Origin: Caproicibacterium argilliputei
Lineage (GTDB): Bacteria; Bacillota; Clostridia; Oscillospirales; Acutalibacteraceae
Direction: 5' to 3'
Assembly (NCBI RefSeq): GCF_029211325.2
Contig: NZ_CP135996.1
Coordinates: forward strand, 62,001-126,000
Length of the DNA stretch: 64,000 nucleotides
Positions 22,924-31,771 of this stretch are shown one piece after another (the first letter of the stretch is position 1; each line of letters opens with the position of its first letter). Both the position numbers and the translations under genes were made by a program. A model generated the notes under the pieces. That model saw only the letters and a list, made by a program, of their open reading frames with translations, did not search any database and was not told the origin of the DNA.

Positions 22924-24900
22924 TCAAGCACCTCCTTCAAAGAGCTTCAAGTCCTCATTAGACGGATCGGTAATCATATTCAGGGAATCTTCACCGTAGA
23001 GCAGGATGGCTTCTCCTCGAATAAATTGGGGGATGCGCTCAACCTGTGACGGCGTGATTTCGTTGGCAAACACCTTTGCTATCAGTGGCAATGCATTCGA
23101 GTCATGCTGCATAATGAATTTATACTGTGCCAATTCAAACAGTGTTTTCAGCTTATCAATGCCAGCTTCTTCCGGTGCAAAGTCACGGATGGACTGGCTG
23201 GCAAACCACAGGCCGGTGAAATATTTACGGTCCTGCCGGAGGATTTCAATCATATAATCCAGAACCAACGGGTTCTTGGTATTGATGTACTCATGCGATT
23301 CGTCAAGTATCAGCATCAGCTTGGTAAGATCTTTAATGCACGATTTGTCGGAACCTTGCGCTTCAAATTCAGCTTTGCTGTTGCCGCCGATCGTCACCAT
23401 ATCGTCCAGCATCAGTGACAGAATGTTAAACAACTGTGCGTAAAAAATGCCCTCTTTCATGTTGGCCAGGTTCTGCACATTGAAGACAACGATCTGTTCA
23501 TTAGTCAAATTCGGAATGGAGGTGTGTCTGTTAAACATCTGCGGGTAAGCGTTAACCAGGCTTTGCACGGTCAATTCGATGGACTCTAAGCGCTGCCTTT
23601 TAGACTCGGAAAGCTTTGTATTTTCCTGCTTGGATGCGAAATCCTCATACAAATCAGATCTAATTAGCTGCAGTAAATCCCCGAAGGTGGGGTACGCTTC
23701 CGGCGGCAGGCCAGTCATTTGGCTGCCCTCTGCGTGGCTTTCCGGACTCCAGATGCCGGTGCTTTCGTACAGCAGGCGGCAGTATTCTTCGAACTCATTG
23801 CGAATATCATTCGTCGAATCCGGCGCTAAAAAGCTGTACAACATATTCAGTTTGGAGAGGTGACGCGAAAAGTTTACGGAGTCGTCTTCCGCAGACTTGA
23901 AAATCTCCAAAGGATTCAAACAATATTGCGAGCCATCCATATAGACCACGGTTCCGCCGAGTGTTACGCCAAGTTTTGTAAATTCACCGGTTAAGTCCAG
24001 CACGCGGATGTAGTTGCCGATGATTGCATTCATCTTCATCAGCATTTTGAGTAAAGTGGATTTTCCGGAACCTTTCTTCCCGGCCACCACGCCGTCATAC
24101 GACAATCGCTGCGAGGTTTTGCGAAACGTATCCAGAAACACATTGCCGTCCGTGCGAGTAAATCCGAGGTACATGCCCCAAGGATCATCCAGCCGCTCCA
24201 CGTTAAAAGGATACCCGAGCGCGACCGCGCTGGCCGGGCAGCCGAGGCCCTTGCGGTGGTTGATTTCCTTTATCTGCGTGGTATACGGTTGGAACAGTGC
24301 CCTATATTCCGGTTCTGTTTCGTCGAGAAAAATCGCGGCCTGATATTCCTCCGATTCCAGCTTTTCAATAATCGTGCGGCAGGTTTTGTCCAGCTCATTT
24401 TTATTTCGATTGGACGCATAGATACGCAGATGCACCATTTTTACAACTTCCGATTCAGTAATGATGCCCTCCAACATATTGCGCAGCAGTTCATAGCGAT
24501 TCTGTGATTCAATCTGTTCTTCGTCATTTTTGTTGTCGCGCGATTCAACTTCGGTAATGCTGCGCGTAAGACGTTTTTTAATTTCTTTTAAATCAGCGGG
24601 TGCAACGTCAAGCGTTGTAAAAACGCCTTCCATACCCATAATTTGCTGCAGCCAGAAAGTGCGAACGGTTTTTGGCAGGCCGTACAGATGTATGCAGCAG
24701 ACATATCCGTCGCCGGTTTCGATGTATCTGTCGCTCTTAAAGCTAAGGTTTCCGCCAGGCTGCGTCCTAGAAATCAAGAACGGATTATACCCATGTTTTT
24801 TTGCGAAAACTGGATCGTTATCAACAAACTGCGGCATCAGCTGCAGCCTTGTCGGCTCCGCCTTTTTTGCGGCTTTTTTCTTTTTTATCTTCTCGGCCAT
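22924..24900 (-). CDS. virB4: VirB4-family conjugation ATPase
   Basis: 658-residue cytoplasmic AAA+ motor that energises the type IV secretion channel. Walker A is GKKGSGKSTLLKML (near residue 280) and Walker B is LMLILDESHEY; the C-terminal RecA-like core ends with FEGGA. The N-terminal region (FKSDRYIETGDGYVCCIHLYG) matches the VirB4 N-domain. GGAGGAATC precedes the ATG. It is preceded by a 222-residue gene and PrgI, the usual order in Gram-positive ICEs. Confidence 0.93.
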   Translation of the reverse strand: MAEKIKKKKAAKKAEPTRLQLMPQFVDNDPVFAKKHGYNPFLISRTQPGGNLSFKSDRYIETGDGYVCCIHLYGLPKTVRTFWLQQIMGMEGVFTTLDVAPADLKEIKKRLTRSITEVESRDNKNDEEQIESQNRYELLRNMLEGIITESEVVKMVHLRIYASNRNKNELDKTCRTIIEKLESEEYQAAIFLDETEPEYRALFQPYTTQIKEINHRKGLGCPASAVALGYPFNVERLDDPWGMYLGFTRTDGNVFLDTFRKTSQRLSYDGVVAGKKGSGKSTLLKMLMKMNAIIGNYIRVLDLTGEFTKLGVTLGGTVVYMDGSQYCLNPLEIFKSAEDDSVNFSRHLSKLNMLYSFLAPDSTNDIRNEFEEYCRLLYESTGIWSPESHAEGSQMTGLPPEAYPTFGDLLQLIRSDLYEDFASKQENTKLSESKRQRLESIELTVQSLVNAYPQMFNRHTSIPNLTNEQIVVFNVQNLANMKEGIFYAQLFNILSLMLDDMVTIGGNSKAEFEAQGSDKSCIKDLTKLMLILDESHEYINTKNPLVLDYMIEILRQDRKYFTGLWFASQSIRDFAPEEAGIDKLKTLFELAQYKFIMQHDSNALPLIAKVFANEITPSQVERIPQFIRGEAILLYGEDSLNMITDPSNEDLKLFEGGA

Positions 24901-24912
24901 TTTTGATTCCTC

Positions 24913-25581
24913 CTATTTGATAGACTTGCTCATGTTGTTTAGCCGCCACAAAATATCTGCTTTTATCTCATAGCTGATTTCTTCAATAAAAATTGGCGAT
25001 TCATACAGCAGTCCTTTTAAAGTCCTTAACTGATCCTCACTGGCTGCAAAAACGAAGAAAAACGACTGACGCTCCGTGGTGGTTTCGTCAAGCCGTTGGT
25101 ACTGCCAAACAAGTTCCTGCAGCATTTGCCGGTGCTTTTTTGAGGTTTGGCGCTCGCTCATGTAGGTAAGATAGTCCCGGTGCTGCTTTGTGTTGGTGGG
25201 CATATTAAGCGATAATATTTTGTAAGGTTCTTTATACTTCCTTTCAAACTGGGTACCGCTTGCAACTAGGCCGCGGACTTCATCCTCCGAACGGTTAAAA
25301 TAGGACTTACCACGAATCCAAAGAATGTCCATGCAGGTATTATCCTGCAGCAGGAAGTACCCGCCGGTTTTAGTCCGCAGATAATCCCGCACAGGATAAA
25401 TGTCCAGTACAGTCCGCGTAATTTGTTTACCGCGCCGGACGGCTTCCTTGTGCCGTTCCTTGTCCGGTGATTTTGCTTTTGCCTTTTCTTTTTGCGGGGC
25501 AGCCTTCTGGTTTTTCCTCGCTTTTGGTACCTTTTTTGTTGGAATAAAAATCTTTGTAGCGATCTGCTGAAATTTACTCAT
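24913..25581 (-). CDS. Transfer protein between PrgI and VirB4
   Basis: 222 residues with a basic Lys/Pro-rich N-terminus (VPKARKNQKAAPQKEKAKAK). A folded part follows (from ~75: GYFLLQDNTCMDILWIRGKSYFNR), resembling the N-terminal head of VirB4/TraC proteins, and the next gene is VirB4. It may be a split-off head domain or an assembly partner. The start at 25581 has GGAGGATGG upstream; the longer open frame reaches back into prgI and is unlikely. It overlaps prgI by 8 bp. Confidence 0.6.
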   Translation of the reverse strand: MSKFQQIATKIFIPTKKVPKARKNQKAAPQKEKAKAKSPDKERHKEAVRRGKQITRTVLDIYPVRDYLRTKTGGYFLLQDNTCMDILWIRGKSYFNRSEDEVRGLVASGTQFERKYKEPYKILSLNMPTNTKQHRDYLTYMSERQTSKKHRQMLQELVWQYQRLDETTTERQSFFFVFAASEDQLRTLKGLLYESPIFIEEISYEIKADILWRLNNMSKSIK

Positions 25582-25900
25582 TATAGCCATCCTCCTGCTT
25601 CCCATTGAGGGAGTACACCGTTTCGCGGTTGCGGAACAAATAATACTGCAGACCCTGCCAGTTCCGCCTGCCTGGGTTTGATGCATCAATATTCCCGATT
25701 AAATAAAGGAAGGTCAGAACACCAAACAAAATATATGGAATCAGAAGCCAGCCGTTAACAGCAGCGGAAAAGCAAATAAAAAGCCCGGTTACAACAGCAG
25801 CTGCAGCCAGGTCCTTGAGGTAAAACACAAAGTCGCCAAATTGAAAAAGCTTGATTTCCTCATATAAAGACTTCGGAATTGTCTGATACAGATCGTCCAT
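25574..25900 (-). CDS. PrgI family membrane protein
   Basis: 108 residues with two adjacent membrane segments (~33-52 and ~55-72) followed by a soluble tail (NWQGLQYYLFRNRETVYS). The opening DDLYQTIPKSLYEEI and the size match PrgI-type proteins that sit before VirB4 in Gram-positive transfer systems and form part of the inner-membrane channel. It starts 3 bp after the VirB6-like gene. Confidence 0.8.
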   Translation of the reverse strand: MDDLYQTIPKSLYEEIKLFQFGDFVFYLKDLAAAAVVTGLFICFSAAVNGWLLIPYILFGVLTFLYLIGNIDASNPGRRNWQGLQYYLFRNRETVYSLNGKQEDGYNE

Positions 25901-25903
25901 GAA

Positions 25904-28579
25904 TTATTTTCCTTTCTTTTGTGCGCGTGTGATTGCACCATTATAGGCGTAATCATACGCTGATTTTGCGGCACGATAGGGGCGCGTGGCGGCGTTCTTT
26001 TTGAGGTTGCCTTGGTTATCCTTTACTAAGCTTGCCGTACGCTGGCGAATAAAGCCGCCTGCTTGTTGTACTTGTCCACCCAGATGCTGAGACAGAGTTT
26101 GTCCGTTTCCACGAAGCGGAGGGAGACTGCCGCTGCCGGAATTGTTTCCACCTGCAGCTGCAGTTGTACTGGCATAGGGTGCAGACATCCGCGGCTGTAC
26201 CGGCCTTGCGTTTCGGTTAACAGGCATGGCCGGAGTCGCAGGACGGCCTGCCGATGTGGTCTGCAGTGGACCGGTGTTTCGGGTCACTGTAGATGGTGAC
26301 GACGATCTTCTGGTGGCCGCAGCGGGTTTCGATTGGTTTGCACCGGCCGGTTTGGTCGTTGGCAGCGGTGCATTAACGATTGGATTCATTACTGGAGTTG
26401 CTGCCACATTTGCAAAACGAGATGCAGCGGAAGAAAAATTGCCACCGGAAGGCGAGCCGGAAAGGATAGATGCGACGGATGAAGCGGTTTGTCCGGTTGC
26501 CGCTGTCCGTGCGCCGTGTCCGCCGAAAGCACGCTGCGGGCTGACGGCTGCATTCTGCAGACTGGACCGCTGTTGGGTTTGACTCTGACCGGCGCTTTGC
26601 CGTCCGTCTGCGTTTTTCGGGGATACGCCCTGTGCATTGCCGGTGCCGGTTACATTTAACTGCCCTGCAGTCAAATGATTGGCTTGCAGGTTTGGCGAGG
26701 CGGCGGCTTGTCCGCCTGCCGCTTTGTTCCCGCTCGTTTGTCTGAGAGCCTGCCTGGCTGCTCTTTTTCCAGCACCCCAGCCGCCGAGTGCGGAAGCAGC
26801 AGACGCAGCACCGGACACAACATTTCCACCAAAAGATACAGCACCTCGACCGGCTTGCGCAAGATGACTGGCAGCTCCATGCTGCCCAAACAACCCCCCA
26901 ACACGAACCATGCCGCCTTGTCCGTTCGGCACACGGGAGCCGAAAATGCCATTATGGACACCGCGCGTAGCACGACCGACAGACTGCAGACCGTACAGGG
27001 TGCGCATGGAATCTTTCACGCCAACGTCAATACCGAATATCTTTTCAAAGATATCCGGGCCGTCGATCGTAATCCACGCAAGCCCAATTTCCAGTATGAT
27101 TTTTGCCAGGATACCGAAAATGCTGCTTAGTATGCCGGGCAACCCATTGGGCAGCGGAATTGTGATATTGGAAATCCAGGTGTTTGCCGCCATGTAAAAG
27201 GTTAACATGAACGTTGTACCAAAGAGTGCAGCCAGACTGCCGAGAATGCTCTGCAACGCCTGCTTCGTGCGCTGCATGGTACGCAGATCTGTCACGGCAA
27301 GCAGTTGGGTAAGCCCCTGTTTGATGCCGAGTTCAAACATGATGCGCACCCACTTGATTCCGGCCATCAGGAGCACAAAGCCGGTTACCAGGAGGGCAAC
27401 ATACATATTGAGCCAATCCACTTTGTAACGATAATATTCTTCGGATAAAATGGATATTTTGTTGCCCGCAACTGCACCGTCCCAGCGGTTGTCCAGATAT
27501 TGTACAACCGCATTTCCCTTGCGCTGGGATGATAGTTTTGTTTCCCAAAATACAACGTGCTGTGTCAGGGTTTTGGGATCGGTGTCTTCACAGACGGTTT
27601 TGGAGTCTACAAACTCTGTCGGATGGATGCCATAAATCTGCATGAGATTCGGATTGTTTTGATTATCCGGAGATTTTGTATTGTTGGAATCAAGGTAATC
27701 ATTGCGATTCTTTGTCTGAGAACCGTTTTTAGTTGTGATAAGCGCACCGCTGCTTTTATCGGTTGCCATGCCCGCGCGTTCATAGTAAAACACATCGGTT
27801 ATGTTTTGCGCGACAATGGCGCTGCCCATTGTCGTATTTTGGTCAATACCTGCAACGCTGACCAAGGACACGGTAACAGCAAGTCCGGCCGCAACAAGCG
27901 CCGGAATGGACACGCTGATTAAAACGCCCTCAAAAATATGGCGGGCGGCATCCTTAATATGCTGCGGTTTGGCGACTACCTGAATGCCCAGGAGAACGAG
28001 GGCAGCAGCCATTAAGGCCATACCGATTCCAGAAAATCGTTGAAGCAGGTCGCCGCCCTTCTGTCCCTGAGCATAAAAGCCGCTGCCTTGGAACAGTCCG
28101 TCAGAAAGCTGTTTGTCCAGTTGACTGCTTCCCGTCAATTTTCCGCTTAGAAACTTAAATACACTCAGGACGACAAAGGACAGCGCATCGTCAATCATCC
28201 CCATGCCGCAGGCAAGCAACCAGCCCAGCAGGCGAAAGGGATAGGAAAGGATATTGTTCTGCGGCAGGCTGCTATCTAACTGCTGGTGTAGGGCAATAAC
28301 AGAATTAGCCATGTCACCTTTTGTCCAAGAGCCTCCAGGACCGTTCATAACCTCATTCGCCTTATCTGTTACTGCCGAAATCCCTTTATACTGATTTGTG
28401 TCAATATTGGGCGCATTCCCTGCGTGGACACCCACCGCCAACATACCGGACAAAAGGCAGACCAGGAGCAGTGCAAGGCAGAATTTGCCAGCTTGATGGC
28501 AAAAAAAGCGGCGTTTCTGCGTTGCCTGGCGTGCTTTCAAGCTGTATTGTGGTGGCTTTATACGTTTAAACTGCTTCAT
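25904..28579 (-). CDS. VirB6/TrbL-like polytopic membrane protein
   Basis: 891 residues. It has an N-terminal signal/anchor (~35-58) and several hydrophobic segments through ~560 (for example MALMAAALVLLGIQVVA, WLNMYVALLVTGFVLLMAGI, LAALFGTTFMLTFYMAA). A long low-complexity Ala/Gly/Ser/Pro/Gln-rich cytoplasmic tail (~600-870) ends in a basic helix. The topology fits the VirB6-like pore proteins of Gram-positive ICEs. Its ATG overlaps the virD4 stop (ATGA), so translation is coupled; the longer reading from 28603 is less likely. Confidence 0.78.
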   Translation of the reverse strand: MKQFKRIKPPQYSLKARQATQKRRFFCHQAGKFCLALLLVCLLSGMLAVGVHAGNAPNIDTNQYKGISAVTDKANEVMNGPGGSWTKGDMANSVIALHQQLDSSLPQNNILSYPFRLLGWLLACGMGMIDDALSFVVLSVFKFLSGKLTGSSQLDKQLSDGLFQGSGFYAQGQKGGDLLQRFSGIGMALMAAALVLLGIQVVAKPQHIKDAARHIFEGVLISVSIPALVAAGLAVTVSLVSVAGIDQNTTMGSAIVAQNITDVFYYERAGMATDKSSGALITTKNGSQTKNRNDYLDSNNTKSPDNQNNPNLMQIYGIHPTEFVDSKTVCEDTDPKTLTQHVVFWETKLSSQRKGNAVVQYLDNRWDGAVAGNKISILSEEYYRYKVDWLNMYVALLVTGFVLLMAGIKWVRIMFELGIKQGLTQLLAVTDLRTMQRTKQALQSILGSLAALFGTTFMLTFYMAANTWISNITIPLPNGLPGILSSIFGILAKIILEIGLAWITIDGPDIFEKIFGIDVGVKDSMRTLYGLQSVGRATRGVHNGIFGSRVPNGQGGMVRVGGLFGQHGAASHLAQAGRGAVSFGGNVVSGAASAASALGGWGAGKRAARQALRQTSGNKAAGGQAAASPNLQANHLTAGQLNVTGTGNAQGVSPKNADGRQSAGQSQTQQRSSLQNAAVSPQRAFGGHGARTAATGQTASSVASILSGSPSGGNFSSAASRFANVAATPVMNPIVNAPLPTTKPAGANQSKPAAATRRSSSPSTVTRNTGPLQTTSAGRPATPAMPVNRNARPVQPRMSAPYASTTAAAGGNNSGSGSLPPLRGNGQTLSQHLGGQVQQAGGFIRQRTASLVKDNQGNLKKNAATRPYRAAKSAYDYAYNGAITRAQKKGK

Positions 28580-30918
28580 GCGGCATTTTCGCCCTCCTTC
28601 CAAATTTGTTCGACCTGTGCAATTAGGTCATTGTACAGCGCATCCGGGATGCTGTCGGCCAACAGCATTTGCGCAAATTCCTGCCAGGTGAAATCTCCGA
28701 GCGGTTTACTCCCCTGCAGGGTATCGTCAACCATGTGTATACGGTTACTGATTGTCTGCAGCTTTTCTTCCGTAACAAAAGCAGAAAGCAATGTTTCACC
28801 GGACGGCCCGGTGCTTTCCGCCAACTCGTCTTCTTCCTCCGTATTCTGTTCTGTGTCCTGTTTTGGCGGTTCCCAACCCTGCTGACTGATGGGGTCAAAA
28901 ACAATGTCGTCCAAATTCACAGACAAATGCGTACAGGTCTTTGATAGTTTGAGTTCCGTAAACGTCTGATCAGAAAATGAATGCAGATATTCATAGCAGG
29001 GCTTCATCTGCAGTTCGTCGGTGTTCAAAATTGGGTATTTTTTACGGATATCCCGATGCTTTTCGTCCTGTCGATGTAAAGCACGAACAACAATGGTTTC
29101 GCCCATTGCCAAGTCCGGCAGCTGGTTAGCATCCAGCAGAGGGTGACGATCTGTCTGCTCGGTCAGGCTTTTATCCAGCTGAAACGTATTGCCATATCTG
29201 GAATTCACGGTGATTGTTTCGTACCCGATTTCCTCTGAAAACGCTTTGTTGGTTTCGGTATCGTTGGAAAGGACATAGATATGGTTGCCGCAGTTTCCCT
29301 TAATGGTAGAGGCCGCCTTGCCGTACAGTTCATCCAACTGTGCATATGCTTGAATAAACAGATTAAAGCGGATATTGCGCCCCAGGCACACGGTAATAAA
29401 ATGTGCCATGTTCGGGATAGGGGGAATATTGCCGAATTCGTCTAAAAGATAAATAACTTGCCGTTTGCACTTTTTGCCCTCCAGATCGGCGCGGTAAGCC
29501 AGTGCCTGATAGATCTGCGTGAGAAATATGGTCAGCAAAAAATCATTGGACTGGTCGTAATCCGGCGTCACGATGAATAACGCAACCGGTTTATCTCCGA
29601 AGCCGATGGATTCCAAGTCCAAATCGTTTCTTGCGGTCATTTTGGCAATCGGTGTCAGCATGAGCTGGGAAAGCTTCGCCATAGCGTCAGATGTGATATT
29701 GCCTTTGGTGCGGCCATCTGCAGCGTTTACGGGTGCGTACTGGTATCGTGCTGCCCAGTTTTTCGACATGACATAGGAATCCAGTGGCGGAATATCACCA
29801 TTTTCCGGGTCCGGCTGGCAGTAGTCAACGATGAAGCGGGCAACGGAATACATCGTAATCCGGTCATACCAAACTTCCGCTTCTTTTTGGCTGCCTGCGT
29901 CCAAGCACTCCTGTGCCTTTTCGCAGCAGTCACAGACGACAGCCAGGATTGCAGAGGTCGTAATCGCGGTGCCCCATTCCTGCCAGACTTTTTCCTTGGC
30001 GTTCGGATCGAAGTTAATGACATATGCCAAAGATTTTGCATAGCTCTCCGCCTTTGCGGATTCTGCTTCTGCGCTGCCGATTAGCTCATTCTTTGTCTCT
30101 GGATTCTTTTCCGCTTTCGCTTCTTTTTGCAAATGCAAAAAAGAGATATACGCATATTTAACGACTTCGAGCGGATTGTAAGACAAGCCGTCATACGGCG
30201 GCTTCAGATTAAAAATATGGACATCATAGCCACGGCGAATTAAGGTATCCCGCGTTGCTGCCGCAAGCTCGCCTTTTGGGTCTGCCACAATCATGCTGGC
30301 TTTGTCCCTAAGCGCCTTTGCGCGGCTGTAGAGGTCGATCAGCGGCTTTACATACAGCTCGCCCTTGCCGGATCGTGTGGTTCCAATGCACAAATTATTG
30401 ACTGGGTCACGGTCAATCAAAAAATAGTCTTTCCCGTGTTCTGTAATTCTGGAAATAGGAAAGCCGCCCACGCCGTCGATATCACCGGTACTTTGTGCAT
30501 TCGGCTCCACAGCCGGGACACGCGGGTACTGCTTTTTGAGTTCTGCAGGCAGCGCCCAGCGGCGGTCGCCTTTGGTTGCTTCATCTGCAAGGGGTTCGTA
30601 GGATGTAATAATCCGGAATCCCAGGCGGACGGCCGAAATGAGGTAAAAGATGCCGATTACCAGGTAATAAAGTGGCCAGTAGCCGCCCGTCATAAGATGA
30701 AATGGAGATTGCAGAGATAACGCAGAAATTCCCGTTTGGCCTTTCAGAAGTTTCAGAACTCCTTGAAACGCAAATTGCGCCCCAAAGTTTGACACGAAAA
30801 ACCAGGAAGCCCACCAGAGAACGCAAATAGGAATAACCACGCGTTTGTCGGAAAGGAATCGCTGGATTTTATACCGCGCTTTTTCTTTCCTAACTAACGG
30901 ATTATCAGGCTTAAACAC
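28576..30918 (-). CDS. virD4: VirD4/TraG-family coupling protein
   Basis: 780-residue type IV coupling ATPase that feeds the relaxase-DNA complex to the channel. Two N-terminal membrane segments (~28-50, ~75-100) precede the motor: Walker A TTRSGKGELYVK and Walker B VIYLLDEFGNIPP, then a C-terminal acidic tail. It uses a GTG start at 30918, supported by AAGGAGG 7 bp upstream. The gene is followed by the VirB6-like gene in a 4-bp overlap. A palindrome and nested hairpins lie between it and the pilin gene. Confidence 0.93.
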   Translation of the reverse strand: MFKPDNPLVRKEKARYKIQRFLSDKRVVIPICVLWWASWFFVSNFGAQFAFQGVLKLLKGQTGISALSLQSPFHLMTGGYWPLYYLVIGIFYLISAVRLGFRIITSYEPLADEATKGDRRWALPAELKKQYPRVPAVEPNAQSTGDIDGVGGFPISRITEHGKDYFLIDRDPVNNLCIGTTRSGKGELYVKPLIDLYSRAKALRDKASMIVADPKGELAAATRDTLIRRGYDVHIFNLKPPYDGLSYNPLEVVKYAYISFLHLQKEAKAEKNPETKNELIGSAEAESAKAESYAKSLAYVINFDPNAKEKVWQEWGTAITTSAILAVVCDCCEKAQECLDAGSQKEAEVWYDRITMYSVARFIVDYCQPDPENGDIPPLDSYVMSKNWAARYQYAPVNAADGRTKGNITSDAMAKLSQLMLTPIAKMTARNDLDLESIGFGDKPVALFIVTPDYDQSNDFLLTIFLTQIYQALAYRADLEGKKCKRQVIYLLDEFGNIPPIPNMAHFITVCLGRNIRFNLFIQAYAQLDELYGKAASTIKGNCGNHIYVLSNDTETNKAFSEEIGYETITVNSRYGNTFQLDKSLTEQTDRHPLLDANQLPDLAMGETIVVRALHRQDEKHRDIRKKYPILNTDELQMKPCYEYLHSFSDQTFTELKLSKTCTHLSVNLDDIVFDPISQQGWEPPKQDTEQNTEEEDELAESTGPSGETLLSAFVTEEKLQTISNRIHMVDDTLQGSKPLGDFTWQEFAQMLLADSIPDALYNDLIAQVEQIWKEGENAA

Positions 30919-30950
30919 AATTTTGACCTCCTTGTTGATAAGTAAACCCT

Positions 30951-31036
30951 GCTCTGGACTTAATGAGAGGCACAGCCTCTGTTAAGTGCGACATAATGTC
31001 GCACTTCGAACTGTGCCCCCGGACTAAATCCAGAGC
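30951..31036. repeat. Nested inverted repeats around a palindrome
   Basis: Outer arms GCTCTGGACTTAA (30951-30963) and CTAAATCCAGAGC (31024-31036) are near-exact reverse complements. Inside lie GAGGC-aca-GCCTC (30969-30981) and the 23-bp palindrome (30984-31006). The structure lies between the pilin and virD4 genes and could attenuate or process the transfer mRNA. Confidence 0.55.
30984..31006. repeat. ICE palindrome copy 11 (exact)
   Basis: Exact palindrome, centre A, the only copy within the 24-kb transfer operon. Confidence 0.95.
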
Positions 31037-31044
31037 GGAAACGG

Positions 31045-31431
31045 TTAGATGCCGCCAAAGGCGTTTTGCTGCTTAATCAGATCCACGATTGCCGATGATC
31101 CAAAGATCATAATGATGCCCACCACCAGACCGACTATTTTAAGTTTTCCTTCCATCAGCGCATCACGGCCGCCGTGAGCAAATTTAATTCCGCAAAGGAT
31201 GCCTTCAATGACAGCTATGATCCCGCCAATAACTTGCATAATCAGTACCAAATTTGAGCCGGTTTTTGTTACCTGAGAAGTTGCGTCCGCTGCGAAGCAG
31301 GGAAATGCGGCAACGGACACTGTCAATGCAGCCAGCAGCAGCATTAACAGAATCTGTGCCGACCGTTTGCGGCGGTGCTCCTGCCGCGAGTCAAGACGTA
31401 CTTCTGGTTTCCTGCAGTTCTCTTTTTTCAT
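31045..31431 (-). CDS. VirB2-like pilin/Maff2-type membrane protein
   Basis: 128 residues. A signal-like segment (~22-47, ILLMLLLAALTVSVAAFPCFA) ends AFPCFAADA; two further membrane helices (~60-82, ~95-118) are separated by FAHGGRDALMEGKLK. Size, double helix and position next to virD4 fit VirB2/Maff2-type pilin-like subunits. AAGGAGATATC precedes the ATG. Confidence 0.75.
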   Translation of the reverse strand: MKKENCRKPEVRLDSRQEHRRKRSAQILLMLLLAALTVSVAAFPCFAADATSQVTKTGSNLVLIMQVIGGIIAVIEGILCGIKFAHGGRDALMEGKLKIVGLVVGIIMIFGSSAIVDLIKQQNAFGGI

Positions 31432-31483
31432 GTTACGATATCTCCTTATACATAAAATTCAGGCCTGCATTTTGCATGGCCGG

Positions 31484-31750
31484 TTAAAGCAGCTCCTCTT
31501 CCGTGGAAGTTGTGGAAGAGGAACTGTTATAGACATTGTTCGGCTTCTTGTACTGTTGCATCAGGAAGGAAGCGTTTGCCGTGACAATCGCCGCAAAGAA
31601 TGCGTTGAATGCGGCACTACGCTGGTCTTCCTGTTCCTGACACCATTCTGCCAGGGAGGACCCCTGACTTTTCAAGTAGGCATCTACCAAGTCCCGCTGC
31701 TCTTGCGGCGGGTCGAATGCAGGAATGAGTGCCGTGCTTCGTTTACCCAT
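31484..31750 (-). CDS. Small unknown transfer-operon protein
   Basis: 88 residues, GKRSTALIPAFDPPQEQRD, then DAYLKSQGSSLAEWCQEQED, then a hydrophobic helix (~48-63, AAFNAFFAAIVTANASFL) and a Ser/Thr/Glu tail. No family recognised. It lies between the polyvalent protein and the pilin, likely co-transcribed. The ribosome site is weak (AGAAAGAAG). Confidence 0.5.
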   Translation of the reverse strand: MGKRSTALIPAFDPPQEQRDLVDAYLKSQGSSLAEWCQEQEDQRSAAFNAFFAAIVTANASFLMQQYKKPNNVYNSSSSTTSTEEELL

Positions 31751-31771
31751 AAATCATTTCTTCTTTCTTTT

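Noticed and set aside
6621-31006. Palindromes as plain transcription terminators
   Set aside because: Real terminators with T-runs stand next to most copies, and the palindromes themselves generally lack a T-run; only the copy at 41170 has one.
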